Shown piece after piece: positions 10,210 through 17,165 of a DNA stretch of 20,596 bases (position 1 is its first letter; the number at the start of each line of letters is the position of its first letter). The stretch spans positions 1 through 20,596 of the forward strand of contig JAEXBL010000437.1 in NCBI GenBank assembly GCA_023394015.1, given 5' to 3'. Both the position numbers and the translations under genes were made by a program. The notes beneath the pieces are model-generated. The model searched no databases. It saw only the letters and a list, made by a program, of their open reading frames with translations, and was not told the DNA's origin. The stretch comes from Pseudomonadota bacterium (GTDB lineage Bacteria > Pseudomonadota > Gammaproteobacteria > Burkholderiales > Burkholderiaceae_C).

Positions 10210-10443
10210 ATGTCGAACACCGTCGCGCTCAAGCTCACCCAGATCGGCAACTCGGTCGGCGTCGTCCTGCCCAAGGAGATGCTGGCGCGGCTGAAGCTGC
10301 AAAAGGGCGATTCGCTCTACGTCACCGAGATTCCCGACGGCGTGAAGCTGCGCCCCTACGACGCCGAGTTTGCCGAGCAGATGGAAGTGGCGCGCGAGAT
10401 CATGCGCAAGCGGCGCAACGTGCTGCGCGAGTTGGCCAAATGA
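10210..10443 (+). CDS. AbrB/MazE-type antitoxin
   Basis: A 77-aa protein with the swapped-hairpin AbrB DNA-binding fold. KLTQIGNSVGVVLPKEMLARL and KGDSLYVTEIPDGVKLRPYD cover residues about 8-51, and a basic helical tail (REIMRKRRNVLRELAK) probably wraps the toxin. A GGAG ribosome binding site (10200-10203) is six bases from the ATG. Its stop overlaps the next start as ATGA, so the two are co-translated. As antitoxin it should neutralise the downstream Doc protein and repress its own promoter at the 10169-10184 palindrome. The classical partner of Doc is Phd, so this is the mixed AbrB-Doc arrangement. Confidence 0.8.
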   Translation: MSNTVALKLTQIGNSVGVVLPKEMLARLKLQKGDSLYVTEIPDGVKLRPYDAEFAEQMEVAREIMRKRRNVLRELAK

Positions 10444-10838
10444 GCGCCGCCAGGCAGGCTTGGCGCTGGCTGCCGCGCGCCGTGCTGATCGCCGTGCACG
10501 AGGAGCAGCTGGCCGAGCACGGCGGCGCGCCCGGCCTGCGCGACGAGGGCCTGTTCGACTCCGCACTGGCGCGCCCGCAGCAACTGGCCAACTACGGCGA
10601 GCCTGATGCGGCCGACCTGGCCGCCGCCTACGCCTTCGGCCTGGTGCGCAACCACCCGTTCATCGATGGCAACAAGCGCACCGGCTACGTCGCGGCCGAA
10701 TTGTTTCTGGCCCTCAACGGTTACGCCATGACGGCCAGCGACGAAAGCGCCACCCTGACCACCCTGGCCCTGGCCGCCGGCGACGTGGACGAGGCGACCT
10801 TCGCCGCCTGGCTGCGCCGCCACCTGCAGCCGCTGTGA
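10440..10838 (+). CDS. doc: Death-on-curing (Doc/Fic) family toxin
   Basis: A 132-aa Fic-fold protein. The motif HPFIDGNKRTG starts at His72, and upstream LRDEGLFDSALARP is typical of Doc. Known Doc kinases phosphorylate translation factor EF-Tu and stop protein synthesis. The Doc-type motif (HxFxDGNKR) differs from the AMP-transferring Fic motif, so kinase activity is more likely here, by family. The catalytic residues look intact. The ATG overlaps the antitoxin stop by four bases, which keeps toxin synthesis tied to antitoxin. The stop overlaps the start of the DUF167 gene, which suggests that gene is read on the same transcript although it is unlikely to belong to the module. Confidence 0.88.
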   Translation: MSAARQAWRWLPRAVLIAVHEEQLAEHGGAPGLRDEGLFDSALARPQQLANYGEPDAADLAAAYAFGLVRNHPFIDGNKRTGYVAAELFLALNGYAMTASDESATLTTLALAAGDVDEATFAAWLRRHLQPL

Positions 10839-11137
10839 TGAGCGGGCACCTGCTCAAGCTCCCCATCCACGCCACGCCGGGCGCCAGGCGCACCGAAGCC
10901 GCCGGCGCGCACGGCGAGGCACTGCGCGTGCGCCTGGGCGCGCCGCCGGTCGATGGCAAGGCCAACACCGCGCTGATCGCCTGGGCGGCCACCGCATTCG
11001 GTGTGCCCAAGAGCGATGTGGAGTTGTTGCATGGCGCTTCGGGTCGGCAGAAGATGCTGGGCGTACGCTTTGGCAGTGCGGCCGAGCTGGCCGCCGCGCA
11101 GGCGCTGGTAGCGCGCTGGATGGCGGGTGAAGCGTGA
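10838..11137 (+). CDS. DUF167 (YggU family) protein
   Basis: A small basic protein of 99 aa starting MSGHLLKLPIHATPGARRTE. The pattern of HATPGARRTE, LRVRLGAPPVDGKAN and VELLHGASGRQKMLGV is the standard DUF167/YggU signature. These proteins are widespread and structurally known, but without an established biochemical role. The ATG at 10838 shares a base with the toxin stop (TGATG); a GTG one codon earlier (10835) is equally open. This tight junction implies translational coupling with doc. That may simply reflect insertion of the toxin-antitoxin pair upstream of a resident gene. Confidence 0.85.
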   Translation: MSGHLLKLPIHATPGARRTEAAGAHGEALRVRLGAPPVDGKANTALIAWAATAFGVPKSDVELLHGASGRQKMLGVRFGSAAELAAAQALVARWMAGEA

Positions 11138-11179
11138 ACCTCGCCTGTGTTCACGCCGGCCGATCGCGTGCCCGTCATG

Positions 11180-11241
11180 CCGGCGAAAGCCGGCATCCAT
11201 GTCTTCGGGCTGCGCGGCCCATGGGTTCCGGCTTTCGCCGG
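11180..11241. repeat. REP-like inverted repeat (GGCGAAAGCC type)
   Basis: CCGGCGAAAGCCGG (11180-11193) and CCGGCTTTCGCCGG (11228-11241) are exact reverse complements. The similarity extends inward through CATG next to each arm (11198-11201 and 11220-11223). The core resembles the dispersed 'CCGGCGAAAGCCGG...' extragenic repeats common in Burkholderiales. The RNA could fold into a hairpin between the DUF167 gene and the serine hydrolase gene. Copy number elsewhere in the genome cannot be seen. Confidence 0.6.
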
Positions 11242-11296
11242 GTCGACGGTGAGGCATGGCGGTGACGTCGGTTTGCGGGCCTGGGGTGCAGTCGCC

Positions 11297-12448
11297 ATGA
11301 AAACTCAGACGAGCGCTGAAGACCGGCTCGGCCCAGACCAGGCCCTCGGCTGCGCAGCCGCCATCCCACGCCGCCAGTTCCACCAAACCCTGCTGGCGCT
11401 CGGCGCCGCAGCCGCCACAGGCCCGGCGGCCGCTCAGCGTGTCGGCACGCCCGGCGAGGTGCTGGCACCGGTCACCTGGCCTGCCGCGCCACCGGTGCTC
11501 GCCGCCCAGCACCGCCGCGCCTTCGGCAAGCTGGGCACCCGCATCGACCAGCACCTGCCCGACGTGCAAAGCGTGGTCGTGCTGCACCGCGGCCACCTGG
11601 CCTTCGAGCACCACCGCCCCGGCATCGCTGCCGACGGCCTGCAGGACACCCAGTCCGTCACCAAGAGCGTGCTGGCCCTGTTGTTCGGCTGCGCGCTGGC
11701 CGACGGCCACGTGCGCGGCACCAACGAGCTGGTGGCCCTGCGCCTGCCGCAGCTGCTGCGCTTGGGCGCCGATGCGCGCGTGCAGCGCCTGCGCTTCGAG
11801 CATTTGCTGGGCATGACCGCCGGCTGGCCCGGCGATCAGACCGCGCGCCGCGACCGCGACGACGACCTGGCGCAGATCGCCCGCCGCCCGTTCGAGGCCG
11901 ATCCCGGCACTCGCTTCGCCTACGACAACGGCGCCGCCAACCTGCTGGCGCTGGCGCTGGCCAACGCCGTCGGCCGCCCGCTGGCCGACTACGCGCGCGA
12001 GCGGCTGTTCGCGCCGCTGGGCATCCACCGCTTTGCCTGGCGGCAGGGCGCGCGCGGGCACCACCTGGGCGCGCTGGGCCTGTCGCTCACGCCGCGCGCC
12101 ATGGCTAGGCTGGGCGAGCTGGCCCTGGCCGAAGGCCGCTGGCAGGGGCGGGCGCTGGTGCCGGCCGACTTTGTGCGCCGCGCCACCGAGCGGCAGAACG
12201 CCGGCGGCGCGCCGCTGTTTGCCGCCTACGGCTACCTGTGGTGGGTCGCCAGCACCGCACCCAGCCGCCGCGCCGAGCGCCGCACCGCCATGGCCAACGG
12301 CTACGGCGGGCAGTGGATCTACGTCTATCCGCCGCTGGACCTGGTGGTGGCCGCCACCTCGCGCCGCACGCCCGAGAGCATGTCGCGCGCGCAGGCCCTC
12401 ACGCTGATCCGGCGCGACGTGCTGCCCGCGCTGCAGCGCGGGCGCTGA
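11297..12448 (+). CDS. Serine hydrolase of the beta-lactamase/class C family, probable Tat substrate
   Basis: A 383-aa protein with a beta-lactamase/transpeptidase-like fold. The catalytic SxxK is SVTK (S120-K123), the second motif is YDN (Y209-N211), and the third motif region is GYGGQWIYV (about 335-343), where class C relatives have HxG or KTG. EHLLGMTAGWPGD is also typical. The N-terminus carries PRRQFHQTLLALGAAAATGPAAAQ-like content: twin arginines at 25-26, a hydrophobic stretch and an AxA end. This suggests Tat-dependent export to the periplasm. The start is ATG 11297; the frame is open further upstream, but that part covers the repeat element. Esterase, peptidase or 6-aminohexanoate-dimer hydrolase-type activity is possible. 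True beta-lactamase activity is not indicated. Confidence 0.8.
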   Translation: MKTQTSAEDRLGPDQALGCAAAIPRRQFHQTLLALGAAAATGPAAAQRVGTPGEVLAPVTWPAAPPVLAAQHRRAFGKLGTRIDQHLPDVQSVVVLHRGHLAFEHHRPGIAADGLQDTQSVTKSVLALLFGCALADGHVRGTNELVALRLPQLLRLGADARVQRLRFEHLLGMTAGWPGDQTARRDRDDDLAQIARRPFEADPGTRFAYDNGAANLLALALANAVGRPLADYARERLFAPLGIHRFAWRQGARGHHLGALGLSLTPRAMARLGELALAEGRWQGRALVPADFVRRATERQNAGGAPLFAAYGYLWWVASTAPSRRAERRTAMANGYGGQWIYVYPPLDLVVAATSRRTPESMSRAQALTLIRRDVLPALQRGR

Positions 12449-12507
12449 AGGCGGCCGCCAGGCGCTTCGGCCGCTACCATCAGGGCAGAGTTCTTTATTT
12501 TCCTGTC

Positions 12508-13143
12508 ATGACCACTGCAACCTTCGACCCCAACACCTGTCTGCTCGTCGTCGACGTGCAATACGGCTTCATGCCCGGCGGCGGCCTGCCGGTGGCGGGC
12601 GGCGACGCCATCGTGCCCGTCATCAACCGCATCGCCTCGCGCTTTGCCAACGCCGTGCTCACGCAGGACTGGCACCCGGCCGACCACGTCTCGTTTGCCG
12701 CCAACCACCCCGGCCGCCAGCCGTTCGAGACCCTCGCGCTGCCCTATGGCGAGCAGGTGCTGTGGCCCATGCACTGCGTGCAGGGCACGCGCGATGCGGC
12801 GCTGCACGACGATCTGCGCGTGCCGCAGGCCCAGCTCGTCATCCGCAAGGGCTTCCACAAGAACGTGGACAGCTACTCCGCCTTCGTCGAGGCCGACCGC
12901 CGCACCTCCACGGGCCTGGCCGCCTACCTGAAGGCGCGCGGCATCACACGCCTGTACCTGTGCGGCCTGGCCACCGACTACTGCGTGGCCTGGAGCGCGC
13001 TGGATGCCCGCGCCGCCGGCTTCGAGGCCACGGTGATCGAGGACGCCTGCCGCGCCATCGACCTGGACGGCTCGCTGGCCCGCGCCTGGGCCGACATGGC
13101 GGCCGCGGGCGTGCAGCGCTGCACGGCGGCCCAGCTGAAATGA
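12508..13143 (+). CDS. pncA: Nicotinamidase (pyrazinamidase)
   Basis: A 211-aa cysteine hydrolase of the isochorismatase-like superfamily that deaminates nicotinamide to nicotinate for NAD salvage. The catalytic triad is visible: D16 (LVVDVQYGF), K114 (IRKGFHKN) and C159 (ATDYCV). Metal ligands fit D54, H56 and H60 in QDWHPADHVSF, and WPMHCVQGT (86-94) is characteristic of PncA. The length is normal. No ribosome binding site precedes the ATG at 12508, and only a weak -10-like TACCAT (12475-12480) lies upstream. It is 59 bases after the serine hydrolase gene. The cytoplasmic location is expected for the family. Confidence 0.92.
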   Translation: MTTATFDPNTCLLVVDVQYGFMPGGGLPVAGGDAIVPVINRIASRFANAVLTQDWHPADHVSFAANHPGRQPFETLALPYGEQVLWPMHCVQGTRDAALHDDLRVPQAQLVIRKGFHKNVDSYSAFVEADRRTSTGLAAYLKARGITRLYLCGLATDYCVAWSALDARAAGFEATVIEDACRAIDLDGSLARAWADMAAAGVQRCTAAQLK

Positions 13144-13146
13144 AAC

Positions 13147-13265
13147 ATGACTTCGCTTCGCTTAATGACTGGCGCTGGCGCGCCATGACAAATGACCAAG
13201 GCGTCGCGCCTGACGATGCCTTTTGTCATTGGTCATGTGCTCGTCAGAGCGCAGTCATTCGTCAT
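13147..13265. repeat. Nested palindrome built from ATGAC/GTCAT units
   Basis: Four ATGAC units (13147, 13165, 13185, 13192) are mirrored by four GTCAT units (13225, 13232, 13254, 13261). The inner two pairs are exactly symmetric about one centre. The third pair is shifted by two bases and the outermost by nine. The inner arms 13184-13206 and 13214-13237 pair almost fully around a seven-base loop. The element fills most of the 145-base gap between pncA and the VOC gene and ends before the VOC ribosome binding site. It could be a mobile palindromic repeat, an RNA hairpin or a protein-binding array. Confidence 0.55.
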
Positions 13266-13288
13266 TTGCCATTCCAAGGAGTTCCCGC

Positions 13289-13765
13289 ATGACCCGTCCC
13301 TTCAAAGTCCTCGGCATCCAGCAAATCGCCATCGGCGGCCCAGACAAGCTCCGGCTGCAAAAGCTGTGGGTCGACATGCTGGGCCTCGAGAAGACCGGCA
13401 CCTTCAAGAGCGAGCGCGAGAACGTCGACGAAGACATCTGCGCCATCGGCAGCGGCCCGTTCAAGGTCGAGGTCGATCTGATGCAGCCGCTCGACCCCGA
13501 CAAGAAGCCCGCCGTCCACACCACGCCGCTCAACCACGTCGGCCTGTGGATCGACGACCTGCCCACGGCCGTGGAATGGCTCACGGCGCAGGGCGTGCGC
13601 TTTGCCCCCGGCGGCATCCGCAAGGGTGCGGCGGGCTACGACATCACCTTCCTGCACCCCAAGGCCAACGACGAGTTTCCGATCGCCGGCGAGGGCGTGC
13701 TGATCGAGTTGGTGCAGGCGCCTGAAGAGGTGATCCGGGCGTTTGCCGCCTTGCAGGCCGGTTGA
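13289..13765 (+). CDS. VOC-family protein, candidate methylmalonyl-CoA epimerase
   Basis: A 158-aa vicinal-oxygen-chelate protein with two beta-alpha-beta-beta-beta modules. The second half, [11 protein letters not shown] (H83), ITFLHPK and [10 protein letters not shown] (E140), matches methylmalonyl-CoA epimerase signatures. That enzyme converts (S)- to (R)-methylmalonyl-CoA, the step missing between PccAB and the mutase here. At the first metal position the usual His (as in DHIAIAV) is Gln (IQQIAIG, residues 11-12), which weakens the call. A short insertion, NDEFPIAGE, precedes the last strand. AAGGAG (13276-13281) supports the ATG at 13289. It lies 3 kb from pccA, outside the tight operon. 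A lactoylglutathione lyase or dioxygenase-like relative is the alternative. Confidence 0.6.
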   Translation: MTRPFKVLGIQQIAIGGPDKLRLQKLWVDMLGLEKTGTFKSERENVDEDICAIGSGPFKVEVDLMQPLDPDKKPAVHTTPLNHVGLWIDDLPTAVEWLTAQGVRFAPGGIRKGAAGYDITFLHPKANDEFPIAGEGVLIELVQAPEEVIRAFAALQAG

Positions 13766-13787
13766 ATCGCGGCCTGGCCATCGCCGC

Positions 13788-15080
13788 TCAAAGCTGCGAC
13801 TTGAGCGGCAGCACAAAGCGTTCGATCAGCTTCTCCTTCAACGGACGGGCAGCCCAGGTCTCGTAGGTGTAGCGGCGGCTGTGCTGGAGGTCTTCGTTGA
13901 AGACCTGCGTCATCTTGCGCGCGAAGGGCTGGTCGTAGATGTTCAGGCTGGCTTCGTCGTTCAGGCGGAACGAGCGCACGTCGAAGTTGGTGGAGCCGAC
14001 CGAGACCATCTCCTGGTCGATGATCAGCAGCTTGTTGTGCATCATCGTCGGCAGGTATTCGTGGATTTCGACGCCGGCCTGCAGCAGCGGGCCCCATTCG
14101 GCCTTGGAGGCCAGGCGCACGGTGTCGGAGTCGATGTGCTCGCCCGGCACCAGCACCCGCACCTTCACGCCACGGCGGCGCGCCTCGATCAGGGCCTTGT
14201 GGATCAGCGCGTCGGGCACGAAGTACGAGGCCTGCAGGTCGATGCTCTGCACGGCGGCGGCAATGCCCATCAGGTACATCAGGTGCATGCTCTCGCTGCC
14301 GCCGGCGGGCGAGGCGATGAACAGGTGGGCGTCCACGTCGCCCGCTTTCTGCAGCGGCGGAAAGTAGGCGTCGCCGCTCAGCACCTGGCCGGTGGCCTTG
14401 ATCCAATTGTCGTTGAAGGCGGCCTGGAACTGCGCCACGGCGGGGCCTTCCAGCTGAAAGTGCATGTCGCGCCAGTGCTCCGGGTCCTGCGCGTCGCCGG
14501 TCCACTGCTCGGCCACGCCCACGCCGCCGGTGAAGGCGATGCGCCCGTCCACCACCAGCAGCTTGCGGTGGGTGCGGTTGTTCATGCGGCCCAGGTTGTA
14601 CCAGTGCAGCGGGCGGTAGCGCTCCACGTGGGCGCCGGCGTCCTTCATGGTCTGCAGCAGCTCGCCTTCCATCTTCAGGCTGCCCACCCAGTCGAGCAGC
14701 ACGGCCACCTTCACGCCGGCGCGTGCGCGCTCGGCCAGGGCCTCGGCCAGTTCACGGCCGATGTCGCCCGACCAGTAGATGTAGGTCTCGAAGGTGATGG
14801 TCTTCTGCGCCGCGCGGATGGCGGCCAGCATGGCGGGAAAGATCTCGTCGCCGTTTTGCAGATCGAGCACGCGGTTGCCGCCGGCGATGGCGGGGCCCAG
14901 CATCACGCTCATCTCGCGCCGGTACTGCGGATCGGAGATGGCGTAGCGGTGCTCGATCTTGCGCTCGAGCTTTTTCTCGGGCGTGGCAAAGTTCATCGCC
15001 AGCACCACGGCCAGCAGGGTGACGATGGCGGTGATGACGATGGTCCAGGTCATTTTCTTGGGCTGGCCGCGAAAGCGCAT
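13788..15080 (-). CDS. Phospholipase D-family membrane protein, cardiolipin synthase-like
   Basis: A 430-aa protein read leftwards from ATG 15080. A single hydrophobic segment (about 12-30, WTIVITAIVTLLAVVLAM) anchors it in the inner membrane. Two HKD motifs follow: H171-K173-D178 in THRKLLVVDG, and H348-K350-D355 in MHNKLLIIDQ with the trailing GSTNFDVRS. This layout fits bacterial cardiolipin synthases, which condense phosphatidylglycerol or use phosphatidylethanolamine, though these often have two N-terminal helices. Other phosphatidyltransferases are possible. No clear ribosome binding site precedes 15080; an internal ATG at 15053 (MTWTIV) would still keep the helix. It converges on the VOC gene with a 22-base gap. 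Confidence 0.85.
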   Translation of the reverse strand: MRFRGQPKKMTWTIVITAIVTLLAVVLAMNFATPEKKLERKIEHRYAISDPQYRREMSVMLGPAIAGGNRVLDLQNGDEIFPAMLAAIRAAQKTITFETYIYWSGDIGRELAEALAERARAGVKVAVLLDWVGSLKMEGELLQTMKDAGAHVERYRPLHWYNLGRMNNRTHRKLLVVDGRIAFTGGVGVAEQWTGDAQDPEHWRDMHFQLEGPAVAQFQAAFNDNWIKATGQVLSGDAYFPPLQKAGDVDAHLFIASPAGGSESMHLMYLMGIAAAVQSIDLQASYFVPDALIHKALIEARRRGVKVRVLVPGEHIDSDTVRLASKAEWGPLLQAGVEIHEYLPTMMHNKLLIIDQEMVSVGSTNFDVRSFRLNDEASLNIYDQPFARKMTQVFNEDLQHSRRYTYETWAARPLKEKLIERFVLPLKSQL

Positions 15081-15238
15081 GTCAGAGGCGATGGAGACGA
15101 TGGGGGCAATGCGCACGCAGTCTAGGGGCTGGGCGACGCCCGGCGCGTAGGACGGCGGCGCACCCGCCTGCGGGCCTGCCAGCGGCGTGAGGCATGCAAG
15201 CGCCCGTGCCGCCGCCGCCACGCCGGTGGCCCCACAGC

Positions 15239-15266
15239 TTGCCCGGCGCGGCCGCAGGCGTAGACT
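15239..15266 (+). promoter_or_regulatory. Candidate promoter of the oxidoreductase operon
   Basis: TTGCCC (15239-15244) and TAGACT (15261-15266), 16 bases apart, each match four of six consensus sigma-70 positions. They lie about 70 bases before the GTG start at 15336. The rest of the 255-base gap between the divergent phospholipase D gene and this operon is GC-rich, with no other candidate seen. Confidence 0.35.
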
Positions 15267-15335
15267 GTGCCTTGCGGCACGCGCCCAGGCGGATCTGGCG
15301 ACGGGCCGGCCCCAACGATTCAAGGAGACCAGCGC

Positions 15336-17165
15336 GTGCAGCCGACCAATACCGCCGATCCGGCCTACTACCACAAGGTCGTCGATTGCCAATGGGCCTG
15401 CCCGGCCCACACCCCGGTGCCCGAGTACATTCGCCTGATCGCGCAGCGGCGCTACGCCGACGCGTACATGATCAACTGGGTGTCGAACGTGTTCCCGGGC
15501 ATTCTGGGCCGCACCTGCGACCGGCCCTGCGAGCCGGCCTGCCGGCGCGGCCGGGTGGAGGAGGACAACCTCGAGCAGCCCGAGCCGGTGGCCATCTGCC
15601 GCCTCAAGCGCGTGGCGGCCGACCTGAAGGACGACGTGGTGCCGCGCATGCCGCGCCCCGGCCCGAAGAACGGCAAGCGCGTGGCCTGCGTGGGCGCCGG
15701 CCCGGCCTCGCTGACGGTGGCGCGCGACCTGGCGCCGCTGGGCTATGCGGTGACGGTGTTCGACGGCGAGCGCAAGGCGGGCGGCTTCATGCACCAGCAG
15801 ATTCCGCGCTTTCGCCTGCCCGAGAGCGTGATCGACGAGGAAACCGGCTACGTGTTCGCGCTGGGCGCCGAGTTCCGCCCCGGCGAGCGCATCGACTCGA
15901 TGCGGGCGCTGCTGGGCGAGGGCTACGACGCCATCTTCGTCGGCAGCGGGGCGCCGCGCGGGCGCGACCTCGACATCCCTGGCCGGCAGGAGGCGGCGGC
16001 GCACATCCACATCGGCATCGACTGGCTGGCCTCGGTGTCGTTCGGGCATGTCAAGTCGATCGGGAGGCGCGTGATCGTGCTGGGCGGCGGCAACACCGCC
16101 ATGGACTGCTGCCGCTCGGCGCGGCGCCTGGGGGGCGAGGACGTCAAGGTCATCGTGCGCAGCGGGTTCGACGAGATGAAGGCCTCGCCCTGGGAAAAGG
16201 AGGACGCGCAGCACGAGGGCATCCCCATCATCAACATGCACGTGCCCAAGGCCTTCGTGCACGAGGGCGGGCGCCTGACCGGCATGACGTTCGAGATCGT
16301 GCGCGCCGAATACGCCGCCGACGGCCGCCGCAAGCTGGTGCCCACCGGGGAGCCGGATGCCTTCTTCGAATGCGACGAGGTGCTGATCGCCGTGGGGCAG
16401 GAGAACGCGTTTCCGTGGATCGAGCGCGACGCCGGCATCGACTTCGACCAGTGGGGCCTGCCGGTGCTGGGCGAGGGCAGCTTCCAGTCCACGCTGCCGC
16501 AGGTGTTCTTCGGTGGCGACGCCGCCTACGGGCCGAAGAACATCATCACCGCCGTGGCGCAGGGGCACGAGGCGGCGGTGTCGATCGACCTGTTCCTGAA
16601 TGGCGAGGACGTGGCCCGCCGCCCACCGCCGCGCACCAACCTGGTGTCGCAGAAGATGGGCATCCACGAGTGGAGCTACGACCAGAACCCCTCGGAGGAC
16701 GAGCGCTACAAGGTGCCCTGGGCCGAGGCCGAGAAGGCGCTGGCCAGCATCAAGGTGGAGGTGGAGCTGGGCTTCGACGCCGCCACCGCCTTCAAGGAGG
16801 CGGCGCGCTGCCTGAACTGCGACGTGCAGACGGTGTTCACGGCCACGTTGTGCATCGAGTGCGATGCCTGCGTGGACATTTGCCCGATGGACTGCATCAC
16901 CTTCACCAGCAACGGCGACGAGGCCGACCTGCGCCAGCGCCTGAACGCGCCGGCCGAGAACACCGAACAGGCGCTGTTCGTGTCGGCCGACCTCAAGACC
17001 GGCCGCGTGCTGGTCAAGGACGAGGACGTGTGCCTGCACTGCGGCCTGTGCGCCGAGCGCTGCCCCACCGGGGCGTGGGACATGCAGAAGTTTCTGCTGC
17101 ACACCGCCAAGGCCGGCGGCGCGGCGGCCAGCATCGGCAAGCAGAAGGAAGGAGCGGCGGCATGA
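15336..17165 (+). CDS. NAD(P)H-dependent flavin/Fe-S oxidoreductase subunit (glutamate synthase small subunit-like, KorC-type)
   Basis: A 609-aa electron-transfer subunit. An N-terminal Fe-S region has C18, C22, C61, C65 and C69 (CQWACPAHTPV, CDRPCEPAC). The FAD-binding GAGPASL is at 120-126, and a second nucleotide fold starts at VIVLGGGNTAMD (246-257). The C-terminus has two [4Fe-4S] motifs: CIECDACVDICP (506-517) and CLHCGLCAERCP (566-577). An extra CLNC pair is at 492-495. The GTG start at 15336 is preceded by AAGGAG (15322-15327). Its stop overlaps the next gene as ATGA. By context it shuttles electrons between NAD(P) and the 2-oxoacid oxidoreductase encoded downstream. Alone it would look like a GltD homologue, but no gltB is present. 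Confidence 0.85.
   Translation: MQPTNTADPAYYHKVVDCQWACPAHTPVPEYIRLIAQRRYADAYMINWVSNVFPGILGRTCDRPCEPACRRGRVEEDNLEQPEPVAICRLKRVAADLKDDVVPRMPRPGPKNGKRVACVGAGPASLTVARDLAPLGYAVTVFDGERKAGGFMHQQIPRFRLPESVIDEETGYVFALGAEFRPGERIDSMRALLGEGYDAIFVGSGAPRGRDLDIPGRQEAAAHIHIGIDWLASVSFGHVKSIGRRVIVLGGGNTAMDCCRSARRLGGEDVKVIVRSGFDEMKASPWEKEDAQHEGIPIINMHVPKAFVHEGGRLTGMTFEIVRAEYAADGRRKLVPTGEPDAFFECDEVLIAVGQENAFPWIERDAGIDFDQWGLPVLGEGSFQSTLPQVFFGGDAAYGPKNIITAVAQGHEAAVSIDLFLNGEDVARRPPPRTNLVSQKMGIHEWSYDQNPSEDERYKVPWAEAEKALASIKVEVELGFDAATAFKEAARCLNCDVQTVFTATLCIECDACVDICPMDCITFTSNGDEADLRQRLNAPAENTEQALFVSADLKTGRVLVKDEDVCLHCGLCAERCPTGAWDMQKFLLHTAKAGGAAASIGKQKEGAAA

Noticed and set aside
13766..13787. Bidirectional terminator between the VOC gene and the phospholipase D gene
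   Set aside because: Only a weak GCGGC/GCCGC pairing without T tracts is visible in this short gap, too little to call.
15081..17102. Extension of the phospholipase D frame to more than 1,000 residues
   Set aside because: The added part is antisense to the KorC-type gene and is low-complexity; the family-like protein begins near MRFRGQPKK at 15080.
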